NCBI RefSeq assembly: GCF_040115645.1 | Contig: NC_089552.1 | Span: 4,650,001-4,714,000 of the forward strand | Length of the DNA stretch: 64,000 nucleotides | Origin: Euwallacea fornicatus | Lineage: Eukaryota > Arthropoda > Insecta > Coleoptera > Curculionidae | Direction: 5' to 3' | Shown: one piece after another, positions 1 to 13,300 of the stretch | How positions within the stretch are numbered: position 1 is the first letter of the stretch | How the letters are laid out: each line of letters starts with the position of its first letter | Position numbers and translations under genes: made by a program | Notes under the pieces: model-generated | Databases searched by the model: none | Told to the model about the DNA's origin: nothing | Seen by the model: only the letters and a program-made list of their open reading frames with translations

Positions 1-1180
1 TTATACTCACATAAGTATTACTTTGAACAATATGGTTTTCTTATAAAACGTATTTCTTCAAATAAAAAGCGATTTAAAAAATATAAAAGTTTGGCGGTTG
101 CTCGGTTAAAAGTAAAACTTACGTTAACAACCATTTTAAAAATGACTCTAAACGTTTTTATTGATTTATTAGGCGTTTAAACAGTTTTTTTGCTTTTAAT
201 TAGCGTAAAAGGATTTAGGTACTGGGGACTCGACATTTGCAGGCGTTCGAAACCGTGTATTTTCGACTTGGATGGTAAACAAAAAAGCGAAATTTATAGG
301 TCTCAGTTTTTATTTAAATATAATATAGATTCACCCAATTATATTTAATGTCTGAAGCAAAAAACCCATAGGTACACGTACTATGAACCAATACATGCAA
401 ATTAATAGAACCAATATTTTATAGTTCCGCCATCTTTCGTAATGTTGAAAAAATTTTATGAACCGTCATCTTTTCTACCGGATAGTCTATATTTACTTGA
501 AACAATTTTTTGCATAAGATCTATCTTTAGATTATGATTAATGAAAAAACACAAATATATACAACAAGAAGAAATGGAAATTACCAGCGTATGAATGTTC
601 CACTGACTTTCAAATTTTGTCTATTGTTGTGATAATTTCTAAGATATTAAACTGCTTTTGTCTCCCCCACCACTCTCAATAACTCTTCTACACTACGCCT
701 CTAACCACTTTGTTTCAGTATATCGAATTCGTTGTTCACATTAGAAAGTTTTTCGTCGTCTTCCTATTACTATATACCTGCTATTGTTCTAGAGTTGTTT
801 GCAAAAATATGGGACAAAACATCCTATTTTTACATTTTTTCAACATGCAATGAGAAGACACGAAGAAATATACCAATACATCAATAGAAAAATGGCACGC
901 ACTGTCTGATATTTTTCCAAACAAATCGAAAATTGTGCTAGTTCCACAGTAAAGGAGAAAGTATTAAAAATTTCTCAAGTTGAACAGGATACTCGATTTT
1001 GCACAACAAAAATGGGGAGTGGTGCAATACGAAAGGTTTGGAGATTTAGCGATTATAAAAAAAGTTTCTTGCCCCATGAAGAGCATCATCCTGTGAATTC
1101 TGTAAAACCTAAATTAATATCCTCATGTCAAAATTTGAACGATATACTATAAAATCTGCGAATAAACAAAATGTGTGAAA
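1..1180. other. AT-rich intergenic sequence
   Basis: No open frame with coding character, no splice-bounded exon and no recognisable repeat could be supported on either strand. Confidence 0.5.
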
Positions 1181-1195
1181 ATAATTTAAAATTTG

Positions 1196-1760
1196 ACACC
1201 CCGTATACCGAAAATTGACCGCTATAGTATAAGAAATATTTCGCCAAATTGTAGGATTTCTGCAGAAAGGATACATGAATTAAGTGTGACCCATTAAATG
1301 GAAACCACCCTGTACAATTTTTGCTCAACATGTTGCTAACCATTACACACGATTTCACAAGAAAAACAGTATTTTATTTAAGGAAACAAGACCTAATGGA
1401 TAAAACTATTGCTTAAAATAGTTACATGGTTCATACAGGGTGATTCGCAGGAAGAGGTCCGTACAAAAGACAATTACTTCAAATTTAAAAATAGTACGAC
1501 GAAGACAGACTTGGGAATTGTTTTTGCAATCGACAGCAACGTGCAGTTTGAAGTAAATCCTCATAAATTTAAATATATTTGGAATCAACTCGACATTCTG
1601 AATGTATTTCGGAGTATTAAAATTTATGCATAGAGTTATAGCTTCTTTTTCCATTTTGAGGCGCCGTAATATCCACATCGGCTTATGACGAAAAGGTCCA
1701 TCAGAAAACATCGATACCTGACTTATTAATAAAGTTAGCTGTAATCTTAAAAAAATCAAA
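1196..1760. repeat. Mariner/MITE terminal-repeat fragments
   Basis: Three pieces resemble insect mariner ends: ACACCCCGTATA at 1196-1207 and CCACCCTGTACA near 1305-1315 (right-end orientation), and TACAGGGTGATTCGC from 1434 (left-end orientation). The sequence after 1434 is open in two overlapping opposite frames, which I read as non-coding transposon end sequence and not a gene. No matching partner end was found, so the element boundaries are unknown. Confidence 0.4.
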
Positions 1761-2079
1761 AATCATTGTGGGCTGCCTTTAGAAGACCATTCTCTACTAA
1801 TTCTTGATGTTCGCTCCTTTTTTGCACATATACCGGATATGACTGGCATTCCCTTTTTATTGTTCGCCTACTCCAACAATTTTCTACATATCATTACGCC
1901 TCATTTGAATTTTTAACATAGTGGTTTTTACCAGAATATAAAAATTCTGTTTATTGGAAATAAACAAGTTTTGTATGAAAACTGTTATTATCAATTAATT
2001 ACATTCCTTCGATATTTTTATTAATTTCTTTTAGACTGGCATTTAACAGACGTAACGGGTTGCATGCGTAAGGAAGCAT

Positions 2080-2530
2080 TTTACGTCTATTAAAAGCTTA
2101 TATTTTTTAGTTGTCTGTTTAGGCCAGGGGCTTTTAGTCACTGCCTAACAGAAACGACTGCCTCACAAGGCACCCGAAGAGGTATCCCCTATTTTGCTGG
2201 TGTGAGTTATTGATTCGAAGGACCAGACGCTGATGCGTCAATTGATTGTAAACGGGGTTCAAGGGTTCGGGGAAGACAAACTCCGTAGCACGAATTAAGT
2301 AATTTACTTTATACTACAGATATCACTCTAAGTTACACTACGATTTACAACTTTATATACACTTTTTATACATATATTTACAGAGTCGGTATTGGGTTGC
2401 CCGAGATCTGAGAATGAAACGTATAAAGGTTGAAGGGTGACTTGTAAAAGAGTTACAGAGTAGCGATTGAGGTAGTGTTGTGAGAGAGGTTTGATAGTGT
2501 TCCGCTTCAGGGATCGAGATGTGTCCAAGA

Positions 2531-2565
<35 letters not shown>

Positions 2566-3070
2566 GCGAACACTGTTTTAGAGTTAAGTTATGTGAGAGA
2601 GATTTTTGATAGAGTCCGCGTTCAGGGATCGAGAGTGTCCACAAAACGGGAAGAAGAGCTTTCGCGAGTACTGTCTTTGAGAGAGTGTTTTTTGGGAGTC
2701 CTAGATTATTTTCGTCCCAGGGATGGTGGGGCTGGAGGGAGATTACCACGAAAAGATCTTGACCAATCCCAACTGACACCGCCCCCTAGTTCTGTGGAAA
2801 GTTTTTTCCTAAGGATCTTCACGGTCAAAACCCAGATGTGGCTCTCTGATTCCCTTGACTGATTTATCTGGTGCCCCCCATAAATCGGGACAGCGATAGT
2901 TCAAGGAACCAGTGCCATCACGGTGGCCGGGTTTAAACACGTGAGGGTAAGTGCTGCATCGCGGGGTGCAATGCAGCAGATGTATTAGGGATTGTTCCAA
3001 CGTCTTTAGGGCCTAATTGGTACCCAGCAATAACGCTGATTTATGTTGGGTTTTTTCCCAACATTGTCAA
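2080..3070. repeat. GC-richer repetitive block, possibly retroelement-derived
   Basis: The block is clearly richer in G+C and CpG than its flanks, holds an imperfect tandem duplication and a GA microsatellite, and ends near a short hairpin with stems TGTTGGG/CCCAACA around a T6 loop at about 3043-3062. TG...CA palindromic ends are typical of LTRs, but I found no second LTR, primer-binding site or gag/pol coding, so an LTR origin is only a guess. Confidence 0.3.
2480..2690. repeat. Two-copy imperfect tandem repeat (about 113 bp) with GA microsatellite
   Basis: Unit 1 starts GTGAGAGAGGTTTGATAG at 2480 and unit 2 starts GTGAGAGAGATTTTTGATAG at 2593. Both continue with a CAGGGATCGAGA core and a GTGTCCA segment and then a TTCGCGA-like segment. 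Unit 1 also contains about 14 GA dinucleotides at 2534-2562. Confidence 0.7.
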
Positions 3071-4273
3071 TGATCAGTTTTTTTTAAATTGTTTTCCTAA
3101 AATTGCAATAAAACTCATATTAACGTGACACATACAAGAATATTGTGTTCCGCATTCGAGTGCTCTTTGTTTATCAACAAACTTACAAAATTAACAAAGG
3201 AATTTATATTCTACGACTTAAATGCTGAGTGTTACTGATACCGAAACTGAAATTCCTGCGCTATAACGACAATATAATGTTAATGGAAAAAAAAAGCTGA
3301 ACGGAAAGAATTGTTCTTATTGTTGAAAAGATCGGAATGTGGACAATGTTTTGTTTAGCTAATAAATGGTTGTTTACGCGAGAGAATTCCTCGATAACTG
3401 CTTAAAATATTTGGAAATTCCGACACGAAATTACATTAATGATTTATAACCGTTTTGGGGGTACAGTTTGGGTTCAATGTTATACTTTATACGGCAAATT
3501 ATGATAATACTTGGCAAATAAATTTTCAAAAATTGACCGCTCAGGTCAGCATAATATATCACTAAAAATCAGTTGATTCACGTGGCAGAACAGGATATAG
3601 CATCCTTTTTTACAGTTTTCACGTTCTTAAAATAGGCAGTGCCCTTTTGACTTTTTTTGGCTGGACAGACGGATAGCCAATAATGAAAGATTCGGCGAAT
3701 GCTGGGCTTACACGAAATTCAGACCTAATTCCTGATGACTTCTTCCCTGCAATTGTCTAAAATGGTATTATTTAGATAGTTAACAATTCTTTTAAATCCT
3801 GATTTCTGTTATCGTATACGCAAAGTAGAAACGTCTAGATTTTTAACTTCAACTTTCAATCTCCACATTAATCTCAATGAACCAAAAAGACGGTAACGCA
3901 CCATGGACTGAATTACCAAATGTCGATGTTCACGTTGGCGCGTCGCTATCGCTCAATCTTGTAAGAGCATTAAAAGAAAAGCGGACAATACAAATGGAGG
4001 AAAAAATCAGTGGTGATCTTGCTGTGTGTCCCTACCTAGTGTGCTTCTACCTACCTAGTGTGCAGCACATCAAACAGCCGACTCACCCGCAATGCTAAAT
4101 ATCACAAACCATAAAATCCGGTATGCCGATGACGTTGCTACAGCGAATTTCTTATAAAACTATCGCTATAGCAGCAACAATACCAGAAGCGTTCCGCCAA
4201 TCGTCCGAGCATAACCGACTTTTATTTAGAACCGCACGCACTGTGTGCTTTCGTGAAGAATCTAGCTCGAACC

Positions 4274-4316
4274 TATAAGAAGAGAGTTGAGGAAATTGTA
4301 TTAAGGCAGTCAGTCG
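4274..4316 (+). promoter_or_regulatory. Candidate TATA + initiator of the REG-5-like gene
   Basis: TATAAG at 4274-4279 is followed by overlapping initiator-like matches GCAGTC and TCAGTC (possible +1 A at 4308 or 4312), 34-38 bp downstream. Arthropod promoters favour TCAGT. A start here leaves a 5' leader of about 80 nt before the ATG at 4391. The spacing is slightly longer than the usual 30 bp, so this is a candidate only. Confidence 0.4.
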
Positions 4317-4390
4317 AAGGAACGAAGGTGTTCCTATAGTTGGTGTGCAAGAACTGGTATTCTTCGAAGCGGAATCAGAAGTTAGAAGCG

Positions 4391-7300
4391 ATGATTGGGT
4401 TGGCCGGTGTTTTGTGTTTGTGTGCGTTGTTCGGTGAAATCCAGAGCTCCGCCATACCTATGTGGGAGTATTTGAGCAAACAGGAAAAGGTAAGTTTCAG
4501 GGAAGATATGTTAGAAAACAGTGTGTCTCACATCAGAGTGTTCAGCACGGAAATCTCGTAAATACTGATAGACAGTCTACCATTTTTTTAAATGGGAGAC
4601 AAATTGGACGTTCAGGGAGGTAGTGCAGGCATAGTGCAAACATATCTACAAAATTATTTTTAGTTTCTGACTGATTATGAAAAAAAACAAATTTTTGAAA
4701 TTTTCAAATTAAAAAAAAATCGGTTTTGAAACAAATTTTTATTACAGAATACATTCACTTATGCGCTAGGTTGCTTTCAAATTCTTTTTTGTTTTAATAT
4801 TTTCATAAAATACACAGGAATCAAAGACGATCATTGTCATACTTTACACGTTACAAAACTTTACAGATTCTTTAGTTTCCGATTGTTCATTTATTATTTT
4901 CTGGTATTATAAAATGTTTTCGTTCAAAGTAAACTGGTAAGAAGTCGCAACAAAAGCTGAGAGGAAGAACAAGAAAATTACCTTGTAATGTTATCGGTTA
5001 GTGGAAATCCCAAAATGTGGGCATGAATCACCACATATAATGTAAGAATTATGTAGGAACACAAATATAGATTTCCTGGAAGATTCTAGATAACCTCTAA
5101 AAATATCTCTAGCCACCTCGTTTTCCGGACATAATCCCATCAGTTTTTTTTTTTGGGGGGGGGGGGAGGGGCTAAATCGAAAATCAAATTGATCAGCATG
5201 CTTTTGAGATGGAAAAGGAACTACTATTGACCATGGGAAAAGTTCTTGAAGTCTTCGAGTATATTACAGTAAATTACTTAAAGTTTTAACTGCGGCCATC
5301 ATGAGATCTTATTTATGTTTAGATAATTGACATTTGTTTTATCAATTTTTGTAATTTAGGTAATATACGATTAGTTCAGGTTAATATTTGCAATAAAAAT
5401 GATCTTAAAATGGCCAAAAAAACTTTGTGATGCCGTATTATTAAAATGTGTTGATAGTCATTTTTGACCATTGGAATATCGTAGAAACGAACACTTTCAC
5501 TTTAAATCTTATGAAAAACTCTAATGGAAAAATCATTTAGGCTTTTATCTATCTCGTACCCTAACTTGGGAAGAAAAAATCGAACATTTTAGTGTTCTCA
5601 AACTAACTGAAAAAGCAAAAATAATTTTGTAGATTTGATTGCACTGCAACAGTAGTGCCTTGAATGTGCAATTTTTCCCCAATTTCACCAAATTTGTACA
5701 TAGTACCATTTGGGATAGCCTCACGCCGGACATCCTTATTGGCTACCCATAAAGAAATTCTTGTATACATAGAGTAAAAACAACGTAATATTTCTTAAGA
5801 TTGAATTCATTCAACTCTAGTGATGAACCAAAATACAACCGGACCCGAAACCGTTATTGGTCTTGTTTGGTTTGTTGCTGATGCTGTGGGTGTGACCGAG
5901 CAATGCTTTTGAAGTTTTGCAGATTCTGTGCTGTCTTGTTCTAGATGGCTCGAGCGTTAAATGCTGAACCAGGTGCAGATATCCCCATATCTGAACCTGA
6001 TTCAGCTTTTGTATCATAAAATGCAAAATCATTGTTTATAAAGCAAAATTTATTAAGATCTAAAATCAGTTTAAATAACTATTTTATATAACCACAGTAC
6101 CTGTGGTGTTCTGTGTATTAAGTTATTTCATACTAGTGGTACTACATTTTTGCAGGTAATAATAACTTGAATACTATAATTTGTACCTACCTACTTATTA
6201 TCTAAATGTTTCTTGCCTCTCCTGTAATAACTTTGATCTTAATTTTTCAATAATTAAACTAACACGAATTAAACGCACCTTTAATTTGAAAATAATTATC
6301 CCATACAATTACTCCTGTCTCCTTCTGATGCATTTTAAATGTTTTTAGTCTGCCCAAGCCGGTGTCATTGAATTTATAAATAGTATTTTTATAGGCGCTC
6401 CTTTTTGTAAGGGTAACGAATGGTATGAACCGAAGCAAGAAGACCATTATACACCTTTAGTAAGTAACACGATTGGCAAGGTTACTTGACCGGCGGGGGC
6501 GCGGCGTCGGTGCTTCCCGGGTGGTACTAGGGGAATCAATCCCCGCTAATGATAATTGGAATAGTCATAGCCTGCTTCCCATCGCATTCCCGTACGCCAT
6601 CTCAAACACAGGAATGATCAATACATACATTTAATTGTCAAGGGGTACCACCTAAGTTTTTCTAAAAGAGTTCTTAATACTACTTCTAAAGTTTAACTTA
6701 GGAAACTTTTTAATCATTTACAAGAGTAGGAGAGTTGGGTAAGCTCCTGAACCTTAAAACTATTTCTACAAACGTCCTTAATTTTACATTCCTTACTCTA
6801 TCCTGTTAACAGTTCTTGCGTAGTTCTCGGAGTGAGGCTCCTTTCCCGCCTTTTCTCGAGGTCGCGGCGGTGGGAATAAGAGATCTAATGATCCCCCCCA
6901 ATGATGTACTGATGGCGGGAGTTACGCGGTAAGACACTTTTCACGATCGGCGTTAGCTCACCTAAACTCACTTTTCTCTCTCGGCTTTACACGGCCGGCG
7001 ATGTCGTACTCTCTTTTGCCCCGTTCCTAATTCGCCGGGTGGCAAACTTGTAAAAGAAATCAAAACAAGAGAGCTTTTCCGAGAACCAAAAACAAGCAAG
7101 CTTTTTCAGAGTCAGCAAAAGAACAACCCTCTTACAAAAACTTGCCTGTTCTTAAATCCTGCCTCTTCAAGGAACACCCATAGGAGGATCCCGACTCTAC
7201 GCTTTTTTCCGCTCTTTTTGCCGTATTAAGGCATAGCGCTTTAATGCCTAGATTGAGCCTTGTACGTATTATCGGTACGTGTAATTGCACCATGATTTTG

Positions 7301-10300
7301 GTTCCGACAAAGGCTATTGCTGGGAATTCCAACATTTGGTTCGTCCCTCATCTGGGAATAACGGTTGGAAAAACCCAGGGTTTGTCGGAAATCATGGTGC
7401 AGATTGGGAAGCCCATGGGCGTACCACGAGAGTATTTTGCCCGACCGTTTTCTGTTGCTTATATTATTAAAATAATATCTAACTATATTTACGAAGTCTT
7501 AACCTAGTCTTACAAGAAATTAGGGAAAACCCTGAGTGTTACCCCTTTTATTGTTTTGGATGGCAGACGGGTTTTTTTGTTTTTTTTTTAAGGGGGGAAC
7601 GGTTCCTCCACAACATAAGTCTAGAGACTCTTTGGGTTTAGAAAATAACCGGGATGCCTAGGGGTATTTTATTAAAATTTGGGTGCATAATTTTCAGTAA
7701 CTAAATGTCTCACTAATTGAAATTTAGTACGAGGTGCTTTTCGCTCGATATTAATTTCCAATAGACCCCATTGTCATTATGTTCTTATTCGTAATTTTCT
7801 ATTGGACTCAAATCTGGAGAATCAATCCATAGCCATAAATCTGTTATCTTCTAGCCAAGTTTATATGTACTGGCAAGCATGACATCGAGCTGCGTGTTGT
7901 AATCTCCATCTTCCTGCATGCGTGGTATAAACTATTGGGACATATTTAAACTGGAACAGTAGCATGCATTATCTACTCTGCCATTGCCAATGCGCAGTAA
8001 AATGACGTCCCGATGATGTCCCATCCGAGATGATGATTTTGAGTGGAAACCTTGACCTTGCTACCATAAATCTACTTCTGCTACCTCGTCCATTTGGAAA
8101 CGTCTTTCATTCGTGACAAAAACAAATTGTTTTGTCACCTAGAAGTCGACACTATCTACCTTACCATTACCAATGCGAAGTCCAGTGTCTTGATCCACCT
8201 TGAATTTTTTCATCGCAACGAAGATTTTGATACCATGATTTTTGGAACACCCTATATAACAAAATTTAAAAAATCCGAATACTTTCTACTATGCTACCGA
8301 CTAATAAACTATCACGTACAAGCACAAACATTCGGGTTTTTGTTTCTGCGCCTTAATGGATCGAATAGAAAGCCTCAGGTAGACCTTAGGTGTAGGTATA
8401 AAAACAACTTGTTCAAGATACTAAAATTTAACGAGCTTCTGGTCTTGTCCTTGCTACCTACTTTAGTCTATAGAGCCGCAAATAATCTTTTCGGGCTGGA
8501 CAATCACTCTATATGAATATAAACAATCTTGATAGTAATCATAAATCGCCTATCAATATTTTTTTATGTTCACCTCGTGCTTGTTACGGATTGAGATAAA
8601 AAGTCGAACTTTCGCTTAAAATTGTTTATACGCATTGCGGGAATACGTTTAGTCTCTCTTTTTGTCCATGCCCTCATTTCATGACCCCCTAGGCTCAATT
8701 GGTTAATTTGGAAAAATAAATCTTAAGATAATCTCGGCTTAAGCCTAACATTTACAATCGATGACCCTAAGCACTGGTTAGCAGCGTTCCTGGATGGTAA
8801 TCTGCCTTTCGTATCTTAAATCTTTATCAGGTATCTTCAGATCATCTTTCATAATCCTGCAAGTCGTCAGATTAATTTTCCTAAAGTAAAGGTAATCTCT
8901 TTCTATGGAGGCATGAATGACTGAATTGCCTTGAGTTTCTATCGGTTAAACCTAAGTAACCGTTCAAATAAGTTTTTTTTTATTAGTTAAACATGAGGAA
9001 ACTGGTAAATTTTAGATTTCGTTTCTAGATTGGCCGACCTATACCGCTTCAGAAATCTCATTACTACACATGACATGAATTTGTTGTGCCATTAGTACCT
9101 CAGTCACCTCATTAATTTGATAATAACTTTAATTAGGGCTCATTCAACCTTAACAAAACCTTTTTGGTGTGCAGCATTTCTGTTAAATCTCATAAACAAC
9201 TCCGACTGATTTCAAAATCTTGCACAAAATTTTCAAAGACCATCAAGGCTAAAACTTAATCAAGAAAATTTCAAGCTGTTTTTCTCATTTTTGACCTTAT
9301 CATCCATTTGTCTTTCTAAGTTGTTCTGAATCTTGTCCATCAATAGCTTTTGAGATCTTCTGAACTAACTGTCATTCTATAACTGAATAAATTATTTCTT
9401 TTTATTTTATTGACATTAGCAAACTCCAAAGCTTGCAACTTCATCTTTTTTGGGTGCCCTGTACAATTATATTTAAATTAATCGCACTGTCATTGATGAG
9501 CAGAGAGGGTTGATGATCTGATCATCTTTTAATTTTGGTACGTTCATAAAATGCAAGATCAGATCGAAGGAAGTCCATGGGAACAATCACTCATTTGCAA
9601 CAGTCTTTTAAATCTTTCCTGAACACGGATTTGAAGATCCGCCAAGAGCTAAAATTTATTCAAAACTTGGAGAGTACCTGAAATAATTTCTCTAACGTTG
9701 TGAACAGTTTTTATGACGTTATTAAAACGTTTTTGCATAAATAACTGTAAAACGAGTAATAATATTTCTAAGCAAAGCAAGAATTTATTAAATCGTCAAG
9801 ATCAAGTATACTTAATTTACAATAATAATGTGAAGATAGTACTGGTTGGTACTGATTTTGGTGTTGGTGTTGGTCATTGCGACACACTTGATTACTGTTT
9901 TCCAATTTTACAAGTCACACAGATAGTATTCATCATTATTAAATTAAATAACTTTGCTTACTGAAAACCCTATTATACATGTATGATTTACAATACCCGA
10001 TTCGATAATGTTACCCAAATATAATTCTTATGACGATGTCATTGATTAAGTTAAGAATATAATAATTTTTAAGTTCAGTTAAGTATCCCAATCTCTTCTA
10101 AAAATTTTATTTCTTTCAAATTCACTTCTGTTATTCACTCCAAAATGTAATTTTTGTTGGCGACCCAAAGAACCTTAATACCTAAATCAAATACATAACG
10201 CCCCTGATTTAAATCCAATAGCTTGAGCAATTTTTTCACATTTTCTACCGACTCACAGTTTAATGTCAACAATGTTGCAAATTGGTACTGCCTGTGGTTC

Positions 10301-13300
10301 CCAGGTACGAATTTATACCCTTTCTTTACAGCGTGTCCAATGTGTTTAAATAACAAATAAGAAATAATTGCGCTGTTCTTATGTTTTCAACAGTCGTCAG
10401 AATCTACTTAAATGACCCTTTTCATGAAGCGTTCATTGTGTTATTGAGAAGGTCACTTATTTTCGTACAATTTCAATGACCCGCACTCGTGATGATAACC
10501 CTATCCATTGATGTTTACACGGTATCAAAATTAAGTACCACTTCTGTTGCAAACAACTGAAACTTCGTTGTTGAAGAGAAAGCAGCGACCTCGTTGGTAC
10601 CACCTGACGCCTGCGAAAAAAACAATTTTTAATAACTTTCTATGGTGTGCAGGGTCATATGCAGGTTTATGCTCTTCTATAACTTTCTTTATGACCTTTT
10701 CCTGATGAAATTTGTTATATGTTAATGTACCCAATTCCTCCGATGCAATCTCCTGCCAGCTCCATTGCATACAAAAAAATCACTAGCTGACATATAAAAC
10801 ATAGCTACGCATAAAAATACAATGCAAATGGGTTACCGGACACACCTTTGACAGACTGAGCCATTTAGTTATATAAACCTGCCATTAAAATCGTATCATG
10901 ATCGCGGCATTTGATTATATAACGAAATTTGTATTTAAATCAAGGTATTAATATTACAAAGCCAATTACAAGTACCACTGTCTTGTCAGGGGACATGCAT
11001 GCAGCATAAAATATCGAGCAGCATGAAAAAATCGGCCATGTTGACTTTTCCTATGCTCCGCTCAAGAATTATTACATTCCAGGCGTATGGCCATTGCCCA
11101 TATAAATTCAAGAGAGGTTGAGTCATAACGCACCTCGTTGCAGAAGATGCAATTGCATGCGTGCTCTGTCAGTCAGTGCGGTAATTTCACATTGTTTTGA
11201 TTCATTATTCAAGGACTATCATGTAACTAGCTACAGGACAATCCTTATTTGGGAGAGGATTGTGTGCACACACCCTGTAATTGTTTTTCGATTACCAACA
11301 TTCGAGCTGATTAATCATCAGTGCATTATATCACTTGTGTGTAACAGTGATTGTGATTCCCGTCAGGCTGCACTTTAACGTCATTTGGTGTAGAAAAACC
11401 CGATGTTCATATGTTTGATCAAATAAATATTTTCGTTTTCTCTTTTAAAGCCGGTCGAGAAGCGAGGGTTAAAATTGGTCTATTCTCTGTAATGTGCCCT
11501 TTTCAAAACACTCCGTCACAGAATTCACGTGAATGTTTAACAAAATTCACCTTTTCGTTATTCCTTTTCAAATTGTTGTGCACCATGTGTGTGCATCTAC
11601 TACCGTTTACGAAATTTCAATGCTGGTTTTTCTTATCTTGAACAAACTGCATAAATAAAAGATCGTTACCATTATTTACCACCGCAAATGGCCTTGCGAT
11701 GGTAACTAAATCTCATTAAAACTGTTCTAATTGTTTTTTCTTCATCTAAGCAAAAATTTAAATATCTGAAGATTCATCATCTTCATCGTTCCTTAATCCT
11801 TGAGAAGCATGTGGAAAGATCTGTAGGTATTTGATGTGTCACTTATTCATAGCATCTGAATCTGATTTTCGTCGGTACTCTTCTTTGTGGTTTTACTTCG
11901 GGGAGTTCTGAAAAGCTTTAGAGTATAATCTAAGTTTCTTTCGGTATCCTTGATGATGCTGCATTTCTTGCATAAAGTACGTTAAGTTAATAGTTACCTA
12001 CATCCCTAGCCGTTGCTACGTTATCATTTTATTTCTTTCAAAGCAAATTAGACATAAGAAAACCACTTAATTTCTCATAGAGTGTTGAGTTAAATACTGC
12101 GATTCTCGACAATAACGACCTTCGAAAAACCAACATATTTTATGAACTATTTTCCCCCAATATCTCAGACCTCACTTAGCATGTGGCAACATTTAAAAAG
12201 TATATAGGAGGTATATGGAACTACATAAAATTCGTTCCGATATAAAAATACGATCAGGTTCATTTAGCATTTCGCTTTTGTGCCTCAGAGCGATCATGTA
12301 TAAAGCACCACAGAACACCTCGTAACAAATTTGATTTCAACGATATCAACTTTTATTTACTTCCCTGATACTGACACCTAACTGAAATCTGCGGCTTAAT
12401 AATAACACAATCGACTTTCCCTGATGATGGTGTGCCGAAACGCTTTCTTCCCTAGAAAGCATTCGGCGGATTTCTCAAGGCAATGCTTTCAAGGCATGCA
12501 TTTGAATAAAACTCATTAAACCGCATAATATATTGTTTTCCGCACATTTTTCCTGAAATCCCAGAGAAAAAACCCGCTTGCAGTTAGGTAACTTGAATAA
12601 TCATTCTAATGCATTCTCTATGGTAGACGTATGTTAATAACAGGTTTCAAGTTGCAGTAGCTAATACTAATAACAGTTTTACTTATTTTTAATACGGTAG
12701 GAAAACCAATGGAAAGTAGTTTTATGTGCCATTAACAGTAACTAAAGGTTACTGTTATAGGGATTGAGCTCATTTATTATCAGTTCTAATTACTATTTCA
12801 TCATGTCCAGGTTCATGAATAACTGTTACATAACGCACAGTTTTACACAGTTAGGTATTTATTGACGACGGTTTTTCTCTTCCAGACTTCGTACATTTAC
12901 TCCCTGTTTGCCAACCAAGTGGATAAATTCTGCGATGGCTCCAATGTACCCTTCTGCAGCAGGCAGCTCTTGAAATTTGGCCTTGGTACCCTGAAAAACA
13001 TGGACGAAGATAGACTCGATGCAATGGATCCCTACCAAAGAGAGGCCAACAGCATCAGTAAGTACTTAAACTGATAGATCTCGATACTGCAAAACAAATT
13101 TTGAAATATGCTTTGAAATGTGGCACTTGCCTTTTGGCTGATAAAATAAGTGTTTTTCGGGGTGTCCCTCTTACAACGTCGGATAATATTTATTTTATGC
13201 AAATATAACGCATCAAGGTTACTCCATAAGTAAATTGCATTTGCTCGGTGAAATACTGACAAAAATCATGGTGACGAAACCCACTTTTGCATGAAATGTC

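Noticed and set aside
1406..1759. 117-codon minus-strand frame with an overlapping plus-strand frame
   Set aside because: Both lie in mariner/MITE-type end sequence starting TACAGGGTG at 1434; open on both strands, typical of repeat DNA.
3877..4098. 73-codon frame upstream of the REG-5-like gene
   Set aside because: Contains a local direct repeat (CTACCTAGTGTGC twice near 4032-4062) and no signal or domain; it ends before the candidate promoter.
8094..8516. 140-codon plus-strand open frame in REG-5 intron 1
   Set aside because: Overlaps the decayed Tc1 transposase on the opposite strand and shows no family motif.
11101..11175. TATAAATTC plus GTCAGTCAGT as a core promoter
   Set aside because: Spacing of about 65 bp is too long for TATA-initiator cooperation, and no coding exon follows.
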